Source: JANQTF01 sp041741415
Lineage (GTDB): Bacteria > Bacteroidota > Bacteroidia > J057
DNA: 64,000 bases
Direction: 5' to 3'
Assembly (NCBI GenBank): GCA_041741415.1
Contig: JBGSKC010000035.1
Coordinates: 193,958 to 257,957 of the forward strand
Both the position numbers and the translations under genes were made by a program. This document shows positions 45,399 to 54,819 of this stretch, in pieces. Below the pieces are notes generated by a model. That model saw only the letters and a program-made list of their open reading frames with translations. It had not been told where the DNA came from and ran no database searches. Every line of letters begins with the position of its first letter. Positions within the stretch are counted from its first letter, which is position 1.

Positions 45399-48300
45399 TT
45401 ATTCCTTGGGCAACATCTCAGACGCGTGAACCGCCATCAGTACCGGAACCTGGTAGAGGATATAGGCTAGTTCCGCAGAATGGGTGTTGGCCCGCCATTG
45501 GAACTGGACATCCTGATCATGCTGCGCCTTTACAGCCACTTCCTGTGGGGTGGAAGGAGCGCCAGGGCTTGTGAGGGCAACACTTTTTTCGCCGGGAACA
45601 AGTGATGTGCCGGGCGTGAGGGTATTCACCACATCGGTCCAGGAAAGTTCATTCCAGGTATTTAGAACAGATCCCGATGGCCGCGCCGATTCCTGCGGGA
45701 TATCCAGCCCAAAGCGCGGGTCGCCGGGGCGCTCCTTGATCACGAAAAACCATCCTGGATCTTCCTCCCCGGTTTTCGGGTCAGTTTGGCCTCCTTTCGC
45801 TTCCGCAGCTGTGATGTCAAAGCCGAAGAAGTAAATGTCGGGTGCGACTGAAGCCTCGTAGATTGGCGTTTTGACGAGGTCCTTGGGCGGGTTGCTTTCG
45901 CTGGCCTCCGGGATCGGTGCCAGTTGCCGTGGTTCGCTCCGGTTAATGCTGTTGTCGGTGTTGCGGTCCCAGGCTGCCCGGTGGGCATAGATTACGGCGT
46001 TGGGGTACTTTTTCAGCAGCTCCCCGCGAATGGTGAGAACCAGCTCTTCTTCCTTGTCGCCACCGGTTTCGCGATGGTCGTGGTCGCCTAATTCGCTGGT
46101 CAGGCTCCACTTGTGAAGCTCCGGGATGTCATACAAGCTTTCGCGCAGCGCAGCCTGGCTGGCCGCTGGTGTTGAAGGCAAAAAGTCGGAGACATCCCAA
46201 AACTGCCGGAAATAGGAGCCCCGTTGATCGGTTGGATATTCTCTCCAAAGCAGTTCTCTCGACATTTCATGGTTCAGTCCCACCATGTAGGCCTCGATGA
46301 ACTTCTGGTTGGTTTCGAGCAGGGTAATGCTGTTTTGCTCAATCAAATGGATATTCGGCAAAAAGAGCTCCGCCGAAATCTCCTTCAACGGCAGATACAT
46401 CGGCAGGTCGATTTTGGGATAGGCCATGATACGATCGAACTGCTCTACCATTTGGGCCCAAAACACTTCCGGGATGCGAACTTGCATCTGAATGCGCGCC
46501 GGAATGGTCTTGAGCGGCTGGATCTGGGCCAAAGTATTGTTGGAAGCCATTGGCAATGGCAGAGGCTGGCGAACTTTCACGGGCAACTGCGCCACCGTTT
46601 CCTGAAACTGATACTGGTTTCGCAGGGCTGTCTTGAATTTTTGCGCCACGACGCCATCGCTGTCGCCAGTAGCCACAGGGCTGGTGTCACCGAGCGGGGT
46701 GAGCTTCAGATCTGGGATAGTGGGCATTTGGTCCACGATTTCCGGGCCCGCCTTGGCTGGGTCAAGGAGGTCTTTGACTTGCTCCTCCTCCAGGGCCTGG
46801 TCCATTTTCCGGTACAGCCAGAAAGCCAATGCCAGAAGCGCAAGCCCTACTCCGCTGCCAAGAATTTTGCTGAAGAAAAACAGCACCAGGCCCAGCACCA
46901 GCGCCACCAAAAACAGCAGCCAGCGCAGCCATGGATATTTTTTCAGGGCCTCCACTACCGGGGCTGGCAATGCTTCGGTGTGGAGTTGATCCCGGATGCC
47001 TTCTTTGCTGGGCAAGGAAGGTGAAAGCTCCCTTGGCGGGGCCGCGCTCACTTCTCCGCGGTTGATCCGGTCGAGGAGGTTGCCGAGTGGCAGCGCACCC
47101 GAAGGAAATAACAACCTGGCCATGCGCCCCCGCGGGCGGAGAGCCTGCCGGAATGGCTTGGACATCGTGGCCAGGGGCAGGGTGCTTTCCCTGGTTTGGT
47201 GGTGAAGAGTTAATCCTTCCTGCATCACCCGGCGGTGAACAGGAGCGGTGAGCATGAGAAACTGCTGCGGTGCAGCTTCTTTCATCGGGGCGAGGTGTTG
47301 CTTGTGCCAGCTTTTGCTTACCCAGGCTGCCATTAGTCCCCGCTCAATCCGTTGGTTGGCTTTGAGCACCTCGCCTACCTGTTCCCAGGCAGCCAGCATA
47401 TAATCTTCCTGGTTTTTTTTCACCACCTCTGTTCCAAAGCCGGCGGGAACGCGGTAGCGGGGGTCCAAATTCAGCTCATGAATCCAGTTGCCCTGGTTGG
47501 GAAGATCGTTGCCGTCGCGGTCTTCGAGCAAGCGCCTCACCTCTGCATGCCAGCGACCGTAGAGCGGTGCGGTAATCAATGGGTTAGGGTCATTTTTTTG
47601 CCAATCCTCCAGGTCTGTGCTGGCGTTGGCATTTCCTGATTCTGTGTGGTCGTAGTCGTCGGGCAGGTTGATGAACTGGGCCAGGCCTTCCTGGAAAGGA
47701 GTTGGTCCCCCCAGGTCCCAGTTTTCGTATTTGAGCACCTCAGCCTTGTCCTCGTCGCTGAGGGTGTCAAACGGCACTTTAAGCGCGCCACCCAGGCGGA
47801 GAATGCCATTCAATTCGGCTTTGTCGATGGCTGGAACACCTGAACCCGGGGTCCTCACGTCCATGTCACGGTTGCCCACGCGGGGATCAACAGGCTTGGG
47901 CTGCAGAAGCCTGACGAGGTATTCGAAATCGCCGAGGCTGCCGGTGCGGAAGTTCCAGCGGTGGTAGTAAGGGAAATTTTCCGGTTCGGCTTTGGCTCCT
48001 GCTGGATAGGTTTCCCAGGCTTCGAAGGTGGCAAATGGAGTTGCAGAAGGGTCCAGTCCCAGACCGGCAAGGCGCCCTGCCTCATAGGCCGGCATGAGGA
48101 AGGCCGTGTAGGAGGTGTTTGGGGCAAGGATGCGGGGTGAGAGCAGGCGTGAGCAGGCTTTGTCGCGGTTGGCAGCCAGCAAGTTGCTCAGGCGGCTGCC
48201 CAAAGCGGCGGCGTCGCTGCTGAAAACTTCGGTTTCGCTGGCCCCGAGATTGTCATAAACGTGCACGTGTGCCCAGGCCCAGAGGCTGTCGGCATGGGGA

Positions 48301-48767
48301 AATTTGCTTGCCGGGTTAGCAATGGTAACGAAGGGAAGCGGCCGGTTGAGCATGTTTTTTCCCTCCTCAAACTCGCCGTCTGCAAGTACCAGCAGCACCA
48401 TCCATGGGCGAAGCTGCTGGCCGCTGGGCCGGGCAGGGGTATAGCGCCAGAGAAGGTCTTCGTCGTAAAATTCGACGAAGGGCATATAGTTGTTCTCGAA
48501 ATTCGTAACCAGAGGCTGCGGCTCCACCCGGATAATGGCCTTGCTGTCCAGCCCGATGATATCGCCTGGCCCATACAAAGCCACAGGCTTGCTCACCGTG
48601 GCTTCCAGGTTGGCGTTCCCTTCAACCGGGGTGCCTTTGGCTTTGACCTGAATCTGCACAGAGGCCCTCAAGGCAACGCCTGCTGCCTGGTCATCCTCCT
48701 GGATGTATTGCCCCAGCCCCTGGCGAACCCAGGGCAGAAAAGAATAGGTGGCGATGGGCTTGCTCAT
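45399..48767 (-). CDS. Uncharacterised 1122-aa protein with central membrane segment, third gene of giant operon
   Basis: The N-terminal half starts MSKPIATYSFLPWVRQGLGQYI and contains DEDLLWRYTPARPSGQQLRPWMVLLVL without recognisable domains. Around residues 605-650 there are one or two strongly hydrophobic stretches (WLRWLLFLVALVLGLVLFFF and VGLALLALAFWLY), flanked by charged sequence, so the protein may be anchored mid-chain. The C-terminal half is soluble and ends with short strands mentioning VQFQWRANTHSAELAYILYQ. No signal peptide. Its start codon overlaps the stop of the DUF6603-like gene by 4 bp (ATGA), indicating translational coupling. Function unknown. Confidence 0.82.
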   Translation of the reverse strand: MSKPIATYSFLPWVRQGLGQYIQEDDQAAGVALRASVQIQVKAKGTPVEGNANLEATVSKPVALYGPGDIIGLDSKAIIRVEPQPLVTNFENNYMPFVEFYDEDLLWRYTPARPSGQQLRPWMVLLVLADGEFEEGKNMLNRPLPFVTIANPASKFPHADSLWAWAHVHVYDNLGASETEVFSSDAAALGSRLSNLLAANRDKACSRLLSPRILAPNTSYTAFLMPAYEAGRLAGLGLDPSATPFATFEAWETYPAGAKAEPENFPYYHRWNFRTGSLGDFEYLVRLLQPKPVDPRVGNRDMDVRTPGSGVPAIDKAELNGILRLGGALKVPFDTLSDEDKAEVLKYENWDLGGPTPFQEGLAQFINLPDDYDHTESGNANASTDLEDWQKNDPNPLITAPLYGRWHAEVRRLLEDRDGNDLPNQGNWIHELNLDPRYRVPAGFGTEVVKKNQEDYMLAAWEQVGEVLKANQRIERGLMAAWVSKSWHKQHLAPMKEAAPQQFLMLTAPVHRRVMQEGLTLHHQTRESTLPLATMSKPFRQALRPRGRMARLLFPSGALPLGNLLDRINRGEVSAAPPRELSPSLPSKEGIRDQLHTEALPAPVVEALKKYPWLRWLLFLVALVLGLVLFFFSKILGSGVGLALLALAFWLYRKMDQALEEEQVKDLLDPAKAGPEIVDQMPTIPDLKLTPLGDTSPVATGDSDGVVAQKFKTALRNQYQFQETVAQLPVKVRQPLPLPMASNNTLAQIQPLKTIPARIQMQVRIPEVFWAQMVEQFDRIMAYPKIDLPMYLPLKEISAELFLPNIHLIEQNSITLLETNQKFIEAYMVGLNHEMSRELLWREYPTDQRGSYFRQFWDVSDFLPSTPAASQAALRESLYDIPELHKWSLTSELGDHDHRETGGDKEEELVLTIRGELLKKYPNAVIYAHRAAWDRNTDNSINRSEPRQLAPIPEASESNPPKDLVKTPIYEASVAPDIYFFGFDITAAEAKGGQTDPKTGEEDPGWFFVIKERPGDPRFGLDIPQESARPSGSVLNTWNELSWTDVVNTLTPGTSLVPGEKSVALTSPGAPSTPQEVAVKAQHDQDVQFQWRANTHSAELAYILYQVPVLMAVHASEMLPKE

Positions 48768-51700
48768 GCTGCGGTATTGACTTCGAATTGAGGAATGATG
48801 TGTAACTGGTCGGCCTTGCGGCGGTCGCTGGCGATTTCGCGGGAAAGGAACTGCTGGGCCTCCAGATAGGAACCGAAATGGGCCTGCTCAGCAATGGCTT
48901 TGTTGTCTTTGGCAAACGCCACGCTGTAGCCGTCTTGCTGAACTTTGATGGTTTCCTCAAATGGCTTCTTCATTTTCTCCTGCTGGAGCGAAAGCGCTGA
49001 CATGCCCGCCGCAGATTTTTTGCTGAAATGGACAAACAGCCCGGCGAAGAATTTGAAGAAATGAAACACATGTCGCCGGAAAGCGGAATCGACGATGATT
49101 TGCTCATAGCGAACCTCCCTCCGCGCCATGAAGCCAGTGGCGAGGTCGGGGCCGTTGACACTTATTTCAACCCCGCTTTTTTGGTTCTCAAATGGCGGCA
49201 GGTCGAGCTTGTCGCTGTCGCTCAGTTTTTTGAACTGAGCCGTGGCAAACCGCTCGCGCAGGTCCTGCTTCACCTTCAGGTTGCCGGCAGAAATCTCCAG
49301 ATCGAGCTGCTTCACATCCTGGGCAGCCTGCTCCCCGACCTTGTCGAAGGTGATGCCCAGCGGAATGGCCCGCTGCGAAATTTGCAGGGTCCCCACCGGG
49401 TGCAGCACAAGCAGGTCTTCTTCCAGCTTGCGGATCGAAGCCGACAACTGCCCGCTGCCTGGCAGGGTGGCCTTCCAGTTTTTCAGGTCTTCCAGCTGCT
49501 GCACGAGCAGTGGCATAACGTTGATTTTGGGCAGGGTTTCTTTGTTGGATTCGCCGAAGGTCACATCCACATCCACCGAGATGTCGAAGAACAGCAGGGT
49601 GATCGTGGCCTCGCCCTGGATATGCCAAGGGGTTGGGCCCTCCAGCAAGCCCCGGAGGCGGATTCCAAACATGCCAAGCCCGAACACTTTGACCTCGAAA
49701 CCGGCAGAGAATTCGATGACGAAATAGAAGGGTGAGAACTGGAACAAAGCGTCAAAGCCGATGTAGCCCGACACGTTGATTGCGCTGAACCCGAAAAAGG
49801 CTTCGGCCCTGGCACCGAATTGAACGGTGTTGCTGGTCACAGCAAAGTAGGCCTCCACCCGCACCCTCGCCACGCTGGTGTCCACGATGCTGAGGGCAAT
49901 GCGGGCTGGAGAAGGAAACGGCAATGCCGGGGCCTTGAAGCGGGGGTGGAACCCGCCGACCGATAGCACAAAATTGGGCTGGTCGCCGAAGTCCATCAAA
50001 AGGCCCATGTCGCCGTCGAGCGTGATGAAGAGGATCCGGGACTCGTAGAGGGAGGCGAAAAACCAAATTCGTTTTTTGTCAAATTCAATGGCCCCGATAA
50101 AGGTGACCTGAATGAGTATGAGGGCCTGATCTTCGGTTGGTAAATTGAGGCGAATGCGGCCCAGAATGGCGATGTTTCCGGGAATTTCGATGATGATGCC
50201 CAGCGAAACTGAGATCAGCGTGGGGGTTCCCCAACCGATTTTGGCCATTGGCCCGATGAGGAATTTGCCCTCCTGAATCGGGAAAAAGCTTTTCAGGTCG
50301 CTGATGATCTTGGGTGCGTTAGCTACCACATCTTTGGGAAACAGCACGCTGTTGATTGCGCCAGTACGAACGTCTGCTGCCATGGCTTCGAGCATCATGG
50401 TTCTGTTCAACCCGATCAAGCCACCCACGCCGGCCAGCGTGAAGCCAAACCCAAGCTGGAAGCCAGGGAAAAACTCTGCCGTAATGATGATCAGCAGGGA
50501 AAAACCCGGACTGCCGTCGGGCATTTTGGTGTTGATGATGCCGATGGCCTTGAGAGCAATAAAGCCGGAAAATACCAGCTCCAGCGCCCCGGCGTATTCG
50601 CCCTTGTCAAAATCGAAAAAGAGGTACCCGCCACCTTTGATCACCCCGGCATCCACTACCAGGCCCACGCCATTCGGCGGCTTAAACCCGATGGTGAGGT
50701 CGAGTGGCCCGATGTTGCCATCGCCGTTGGGCGGAAACGAGAATTTGGCGGTCATGCCGATGTTTTCCACCGTGGCTTGCAGCACACCAAGGTTGCCCTT
50801 GATGGTGGTGGCAAGGTCGAGGGGGAAGGCGCCATCCTTGGGTTTGAGCGCGATGAGCGCTTGCTGGATTTCCAGGATGCCGAGTTGTAGATGAGCAGGC
50901 AGGGCAATCTCCAGCCCGCTCGACCCGCCAAAATAAAGGCCCTGCTCCGTTGAGAAGCCCAGAACGAGGTCAAACCCGAGCTGAATGCCTTCGCCTGGGA
51001 GCAATTGTGCGATGAAGCCGTCGGCATCCTCGCCCGCCTTGATGATGATTTTTCCTTGCCTGATGTCAAATTCGAAGAAAACCTCCAGCTTTCCCTGGTT
51101 GTGAAACCGGGTACCTACACCCACTCCTGCACCGCCCAGCTCCAGCCGCGAGGCGTTGGGGCTGCCTACCAGAATAAAGGGTTCGCCTTCTCTGCTCAGG
51201 GTGAGCTTGCCTAATATATCGCCCGACAACTGGGTGGGGGAACTGCTGTCGAGTCCTGCAAAAAACTGGATGTTTTTGTTTGGCCGCACAATGATGCCCA
51301 CGCCACCGGCAAAATCCACCTGGCCGGTGATGCTGAGGTCGAGCAGGTCGGAGATGGGGATTTCAAGGTCCACGCTGCCTCTGGCAAATGGCATGAGGGC
51401 AAAACCGGGCTTGTCGGAACCTGTTTCGGGCAAAAGAAAAAAGCCCAGGCCAATGGCTTCTTCGGTGGGGCCAAACTGGTCGCGGAACAGATAAATGACA
51501 AGCGCGCCGGTGAGGTCATCTTCGGGGCTGAGGGAGCCTTGGGTGAGGTTGTTAAGTGCGTTGTTGTTGAGCAATTCCATGCTGCCGGGAAAGCCCCAGG
51601 CTTCCAGGGTTTCCTCGATATTCCCCAGCAATTCCAGGCCTTTAAAATCGCTTTGGCCCCAGCGGTACATGTTCCGGTAGTATTCGAGCGGGTTTTGGAA

Positions 51701-52186
51701 AAACTGACCCAGTTCGCTCAGGGCAATTCTCCGGCGAAGGAAGGCAGGCCGCGTTCCCTGAGCTTCCACGGTTTCGAGGCGAATGATGCCGAGGGTGCGC
51801 AGCACGTGGCCGATTTTTGGCTGGTGGCTGAGCAGGTAATTGACAAGCAGATATTCGACCAACTGCCCGGGCAGCTCATTTTTCATGTCGTTGGCCAGGC
51901 CGGGGGCATTTTTTAGGCCGTTAATCGCCTGAAAAGCGGCACGAATACCCTGAAAAAGCTGCTGCAGCGCGCCATCTGCCAGCTCGGATTGCCCGCTGGC
52001 GAGGCCTCCCACCTGCTGCACAGGGGCCTGAATGGCGTTGAGGCTGGCCGGAACGCTGCTCAGGTCCCAGCCGAGGTCTTCGAGAAAATCCCTCAGAGCA
52101 TCGGGCGAGGAAAAGGCCGCCTCCAGCGGCTGGACGGCTTTGGCGAGTTGTTCGGCCAGTGCGGCCAGGGTGTCTTGCGCTGCCAT
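48764..52186 (-). CDS. DUF6603-like 1140-aa protein, second gene of giant operon
   Basis: The first 230 residues are helical (DTLAALAEQLAKAVQPLEAAF). Residues about 240-900 form a long run of short alternating beta strands rich in Gly and Phe (LDLSITGQVDFAGGVGIIV, FELGFGF-like turns, GFGFTLAGVGGLIGLNRTMM). From memory this pattern and the GVGGLIGLNRT motif belong to the uncharacterised DUF6603 family. The C-terminal 240 residues are helical and charged. No signal peptide. A long beta-solenoid or open barrel is plausible but unproven. Overlaps the next gene by 4 bp and begins 40 bp after the H/C protein gene. Confidence 0.75.
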   Translation of the reverse strand: MAAQDTLAALAEQLAKAVQPLEAAFSSPDALRDFLEDLGWDLSSVPASLNAIQAPVQQVGGLASGQSELADGALQQLFQGIRAAFQAINGLKNAPGLANDMKNELPGQLVEYLLVNYLLSHQPKIGHVLRTLGIIRLETVEAQGTRPAFLRRRIALSELGQFFQNPLEYYRNMYRWGQSDFKGLELLGNIEETLEAWGFPGSMELLNNNALNNLTQGSLSPEDDLTGALVIYLFRDQFGPTEEAIGLGFFLLPETGSDKPGFALMPFARGSVDLEIPISDLLDLSITGQVDFAGGVGIIVRPNKNIQFFAGLDSSSPTQLSGDILGKLTLSREGEPFILVGSPNASRLELGGAGVGVGTRFHNQGKLEVFFEFDIRQGKIIIKAGEDADGFIAQLLPGEGIQLGFDLVLGFSTEQGLYFGGSSGLEIALPAHLQLGILEIQQALIALKPKDGAFPLDLATTIKGNLGVLQATVENIGMTAKFSFPPNGDGNIGPLDLTIGFKPPNGVGLVVDAGVIKGGGYLFFDFDKGEYAGALELVFSGFIALKAIGIINTKMPDGSPGFSLLIIITAEFFPGFQLGFGFTLAGVGGLIGLNRTMMLEAMAADVRTGAINSVLFPKDVVANAPKIISDLKSFFPIQEGKFLIGPMAKIGWGTPTLISVSLGIIIEIPGNIAILGRIRLNLPTEDQALILIQVTFIGAIEFDKKRIWFFASLYESRILFITLDGDMGLLMDFGDQPNFVLSVGGFHPRFKAPALPFPSPARIALSIVDTSVARVRVEAYFAVTSNTVQFGARAEAFFGFSAINVSGYIGFDALFQFSPFYFVIEFSAGFEVKVFGLGMFGIRLRGLLEGPTPWHIQGEATITLLFFDISVDVDVTFGESNKETLPKINVMPLLVQQLEDLKNWKATLPGSGQLSASIRKLEEDLLVLHPVGTLQISQRAIPLGITFDKVGEQAAQDVKQLDLEISAGNLKVKQDLRERFATAQFKKLSDSDKLDLPPFENQKSGVEISVNGPDLATGFMARREVRYEQIIVDSAFRRHVFHFFKFFAGLFVHFSKKSAAGMSALSLQQEKMKKPFEETIKVQQDGYSVAFAKDNKAIAEQAHFGSYLEAQQFLSREIASDRRKADQLHIIPQFEVNTAA

Positions 52187-52226
52187 GAGGAGAGGGCGGT
52201 GAGGGAATGAAAGAAAGGGAAAAAGG

Positions 52227-53387
52227 TCAGGCGGTTTCGAAGAAGCGACTGTCGCTCGTATCGAGAGTCGTAAGAATGGCGGCGTGTGCCGAACCGTCGT
52301 TGGGGTAGAAGTTGAACATCAGGTTGCCGCTAGCTCTGTCGGTAATGGGAATGGCCAGGGTATAGACATAGCGAATGCCGGTAGCCACGAGGGTGGTTCG
52401 CCTGCGGTTGAGGCTGAAAGTCCAGGTGTAACCATCGAGAAAAGCCTGCTTGGAGGCATAGCCCTGCCGCACAAAAGCCGGGAAGGGGTGGTCAGGGCTG
52501 AAAGAACTTTCAACGTCATCATCACGGAACCGCAGGTTTCCCAGGTGGGTGTCAAGGGCCGTCAATTGATCGGCCTGGTTGCCGGGAGCAGTACCGGTAA
52601 TGGGGATCCGAAGCACAAGCCTGTCGGGCCGAACGCGAAACTCGCGCTCCACTTCGATGGTGCTTCTGCGGCCAAGGGTAATGCCAAGCCGGGCACGCAC
52701 GTCAAATTTTTGGGTGCTTCGGATTGTTCTCGGGATCCAGGCTTCCAGGTCGGGCTGGGGCACATTGGTGCCGTCGTAATACTGTGGGGTAGTGGCCATC
52801 AGTGCTGTGATAAGTTCGGCACGGGTGGCAAAACGGGTGGGGTTCATCGCCCGGAACTGGTACTGCATGCTTTCGAAAACCCCGTAATGGCGATGATGGT
52901 AGAGGTAGTGGAAATGTTTGGGTGCCGTTACGTTGATAGCCGCTCCCATGGCAAAGATCATATTGCCGAGAAATGGCAGGGCCTTTCCAATGTTGCAGCC
53001 TTTGATGTGAACGTAGCGATTGGGGGGATCGCCCGGAGTGTGGCCCATGGTGGCATCGGCCAGGATGATTTCTTTGGCAGGATCTGTATAGCTGTCTTCA
53101 AGGAGCTCATAGGTGGTAGCGCCCTTCTGACCGCGGTGGAGCGGCACAAAAAAATCTCCCCCGTCGTTGGCATGGCCCGCAATCAGCACGTCGCCAATTG
53201 GCCTGGTGATGGAAGGGGAATTGTTGAGGTGATCCACAAAATCGTGGAGGCACTGGATAGACCTTCGCCTTGGGATACGCGTGGTGTTGGGCCGCCGGTC
53301 AAACATCTGGTGGGCGAGGCGGTCATACAAGGTATTGGTTACCCTGTCTTTACCGGGTTTTCCCGGGGCAAAGGCGTAATCTTCCAT
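52227..53387 (-). CDS. Putative caspase-like (clan CD) protein, first gene of giant operon
   Basis: A 386-aa protein from the ATG at 53387 (MEDYAFAPGKPGKDRV). Two short strands carry the candidate dyad: H72 in DVLIAGHANDGGDFF and C131 in YVHIKGCNIGKALPFLG. The layout, a hydrophobic strand ending in G-H then 55-60 residues later a strand ending in G-C, resembles caspase-like folds such as DUF4347, CHAT and C80. The C-terminal half (about 200-386) is beta-rich (RSTIEVEREFRVRPDRLVLRIPITG). No signal or membrane helix. It heads the five-gene giant operon, so proteolytic maturation or activation of the large products is a testable guess. Family not certain. Confidence 0.55.
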   Translation of the reverse strand: MEDYAFAPGKPGKDRVTNTLYDRLAHQMFDRRPNTTRIPRRRSIQCLHDFVDHLNNSPSITRPIGDVLIAGHANDGGDFFVPLHRGQKGATTYELLEDSYTDPAKEIILADATMGHTPGDPPNRYVHIKGCNIGKALPFLGNMIFAMGAAINVTAPKHFHYLYHHRHYGVFESMQYQFRAMNPTRFATRAELITALMATTPQYYDGTNVPQPDLEAWIPRTIRSTQKFDVRARLGITLGRRSTIEVEREFRVRPDRLVLRIPITGTAPGNQADQLTALDTHLGNLRFRDDDVESSFSPDHPFPAFVRQGYASKQAFLDGYTWTFSLNRRRTTLVATGIRYVYTLAIPITDRASGNLMFNFYPNDGSAHAAILTTLDTSDSRFFETA

Positions 53388-53741
53388 GTTAACTTTCAGC
53401 TAGCGAGTAGAACAATGAACATTCCCGGTCTGGAAGCCAAATGCTTGAAAGAACTGTTTTATTCACACTTGCCGTACTTTCCCATGTTCGGCCAATTGAA
53501 TGTAGAGAAAATTTTGGTTCTGCGATGCACGCAGCTCGTTGATTTTTAGCGCTTTCGCCAGAAATCAAATCCATACCCCCGAATGCCTGCCTTTCCTTGT
53601 CTCTATGACGGCCAACAAGGGAAGATTACCGCCCTGGCTCAACCTTTCGTTCGCATGGCGCAAAGTTTCCATTCGCTGCCTTCTTCCTCTTTCTGCCTTT
53701 TTCCTAATTTGACCCTTTATTTCCACCCCCCGATCGATTTC
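53388..53741. other. Intergenic region between the giant operon and the zinc-ribbon gene
   Basis: These 354 bases separate divergent genes and should hold both promoters. AT-rich patches occur near 53450-53530 and 53690-53735 (including a CCTAATTTGACC stretch 40 bp before the downstream ATG), but no convincing promoter pair, operator palindrome or terminator was found. Open frames here do not look coding. Confidence 0.5.
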
Positions 53742-54809
53742 ATGGGTCAGCACATTTTTTTTCCCAAATTATGCCCCCAGTGTGGTGACCAATTGCTGTT
53801 TGGCAAGGGGAAAAAGGAGCTGTCCTGCAAAAAATGCGGCTATGCCCGCGCCCTGCAGAAAGACAGCGACCAGGTGGTGGAAAAGGCCCTGGCGGCAGGG
53901 GCACCTTTCGACAAATTCACCCGCGGAATGGGGCAGGGAATGCAGGCGCTTGCCTGCGGAAAATGTAAAGCCCAGCTCGCCATCCCCTACGGGGATCAGC
54001 TTGCGCTCTGTCCTTCCTGTGCCCATGATGAGCTGGCTTCCGTGGAAATGTCTGCCGTTTCGCTGGAGCCCAAAGACCTGCTTCCCTTTTTGATTCCCCG
54101 GTCGCGGGCCACGGGTATTTTGCGGAAACACCTGCGCAAAAGCCGGCCGTGGATGCTGCCCAAGGCCTTGTTTTCGGTGCTGCGCGAAGACCGGCTGCTG
54201 GCCATGTACATCCCGGCCCACGTGCTGGACGCCTATGCCCGGGTGAGCTGGAAGGCCAAAGCTGCCTACAGGATCCCGGTGGCGGGCAAAGCTCAGATCG
54301 AGGAGCGGGAGGTCTGGGAACCTGTGGTGGGATACTGGGAAAATTTTTTTGAAGATCAGTTTTTTCTCACCTCCAGCCTCGTCGATTCTAAGGCCTTTGC
54401 CCTCATCAACGACTATGCCCTGCGGGACCTGGTGGGATATGATCCCCGGTATTTGGGATCTTTTCCGGCGGAAATCTGCACCAAAGACCCGCTGGCATCG
54501 CTCAAGGAAATGGAAAAATCAATTGATGAGCAGATCAAGGCGGCGGCCACGAGCCGGATCAAGGGGGAGAAAATCGACGAGCTGAAGATCCTGGCAGAAA
54601 AGGACGCAATTAGTTTCCGGCAGATTCTGCTGCCCGTCTGGAAAGCGAGTTTTACTTACCACGGCCGCAGCTTTGTGTACCTGATCAATGGCCGCACCGG
54701 CAAGGTCACGGGCGACAAGCCCCTCTCCGTGAAGCGGATCATCGCGCTGGGCCTCGGCATTTTGCTGGCGATGGTGCTGCTGGTGCTGGCGTCGCTGGGG
54801 TGGAGGTGA
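53742..54809 (+). CDS. Zinc-ribbon protein with C-terminal membrane helix
   Basis: 355 aa from the ATG at 53742 (MGQHIFFPKLCPQCG); the frame from 53583 adds an unconvincing leader. Two zinc ribbons are visible: C11xxC14...C29xxC32 and C72xxC75...C90xxC93. The middle (about 120-320) has conserved-looking acidic and aromatic stretches (MYIPAHVLDAYARVSW, VVGYWENFFEDQFF) and the end is a single membrane helix (IIALGLGILLAMVLLVLASLGW), giving a tail-anchored topology with the ribbons in the cytoplasm. Family not recognised; similar zinc-ribbon plus tail-anchor proteins occur in many bacteria. Divergent from the giant operon, so a functional link is unproven. Confidence 0.7.
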   Translation: MGQHIFFPKLCPQCGDQLLFGKGKKELSCKKCGYARALQKDSDQVVEKALAAGAPFDKFTRGMGQGMQALACGKCKAQLAIPYGDQLALCPSCAHDELASVEMSAVSLEPKDLLPFLIPRSRATGILRKHLRKSRPWMLPKALFSVLREDRLLAMYIPAHVLDAYARVSWKAKAAYRIPVAGKAQIEEREVWEPVVGYWENFFEDQFFLTSSLVDSKAFALINDYALRDLVGYDPRYLGSFPAEICTKDPLASLKEMEKSIDEQIKAAATSRIKGEKIDELKILAEKDAISFRQILLPVWKASFTYHGRSFVYLINGRTGKVTGDKPLSVKRIIALGLGILLAMVLLVLASLGWR

Positions 54810-54819
54810 GCTCCGCCTT

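Noticed and set aside
38032..53387. Contractile injection system or tailocin locus
   Set aside because: I looked for sheath, tube, baseplate, spike, LysM and AAA+ signatures in all five proteins and saw none.
52284..53549. 421-codon open frame on the plus strand
   Set aside because: Antisense to the H/C protein gene; no domain, while the minus-strand protein has a plausible catalytic pattern and operon spacing.
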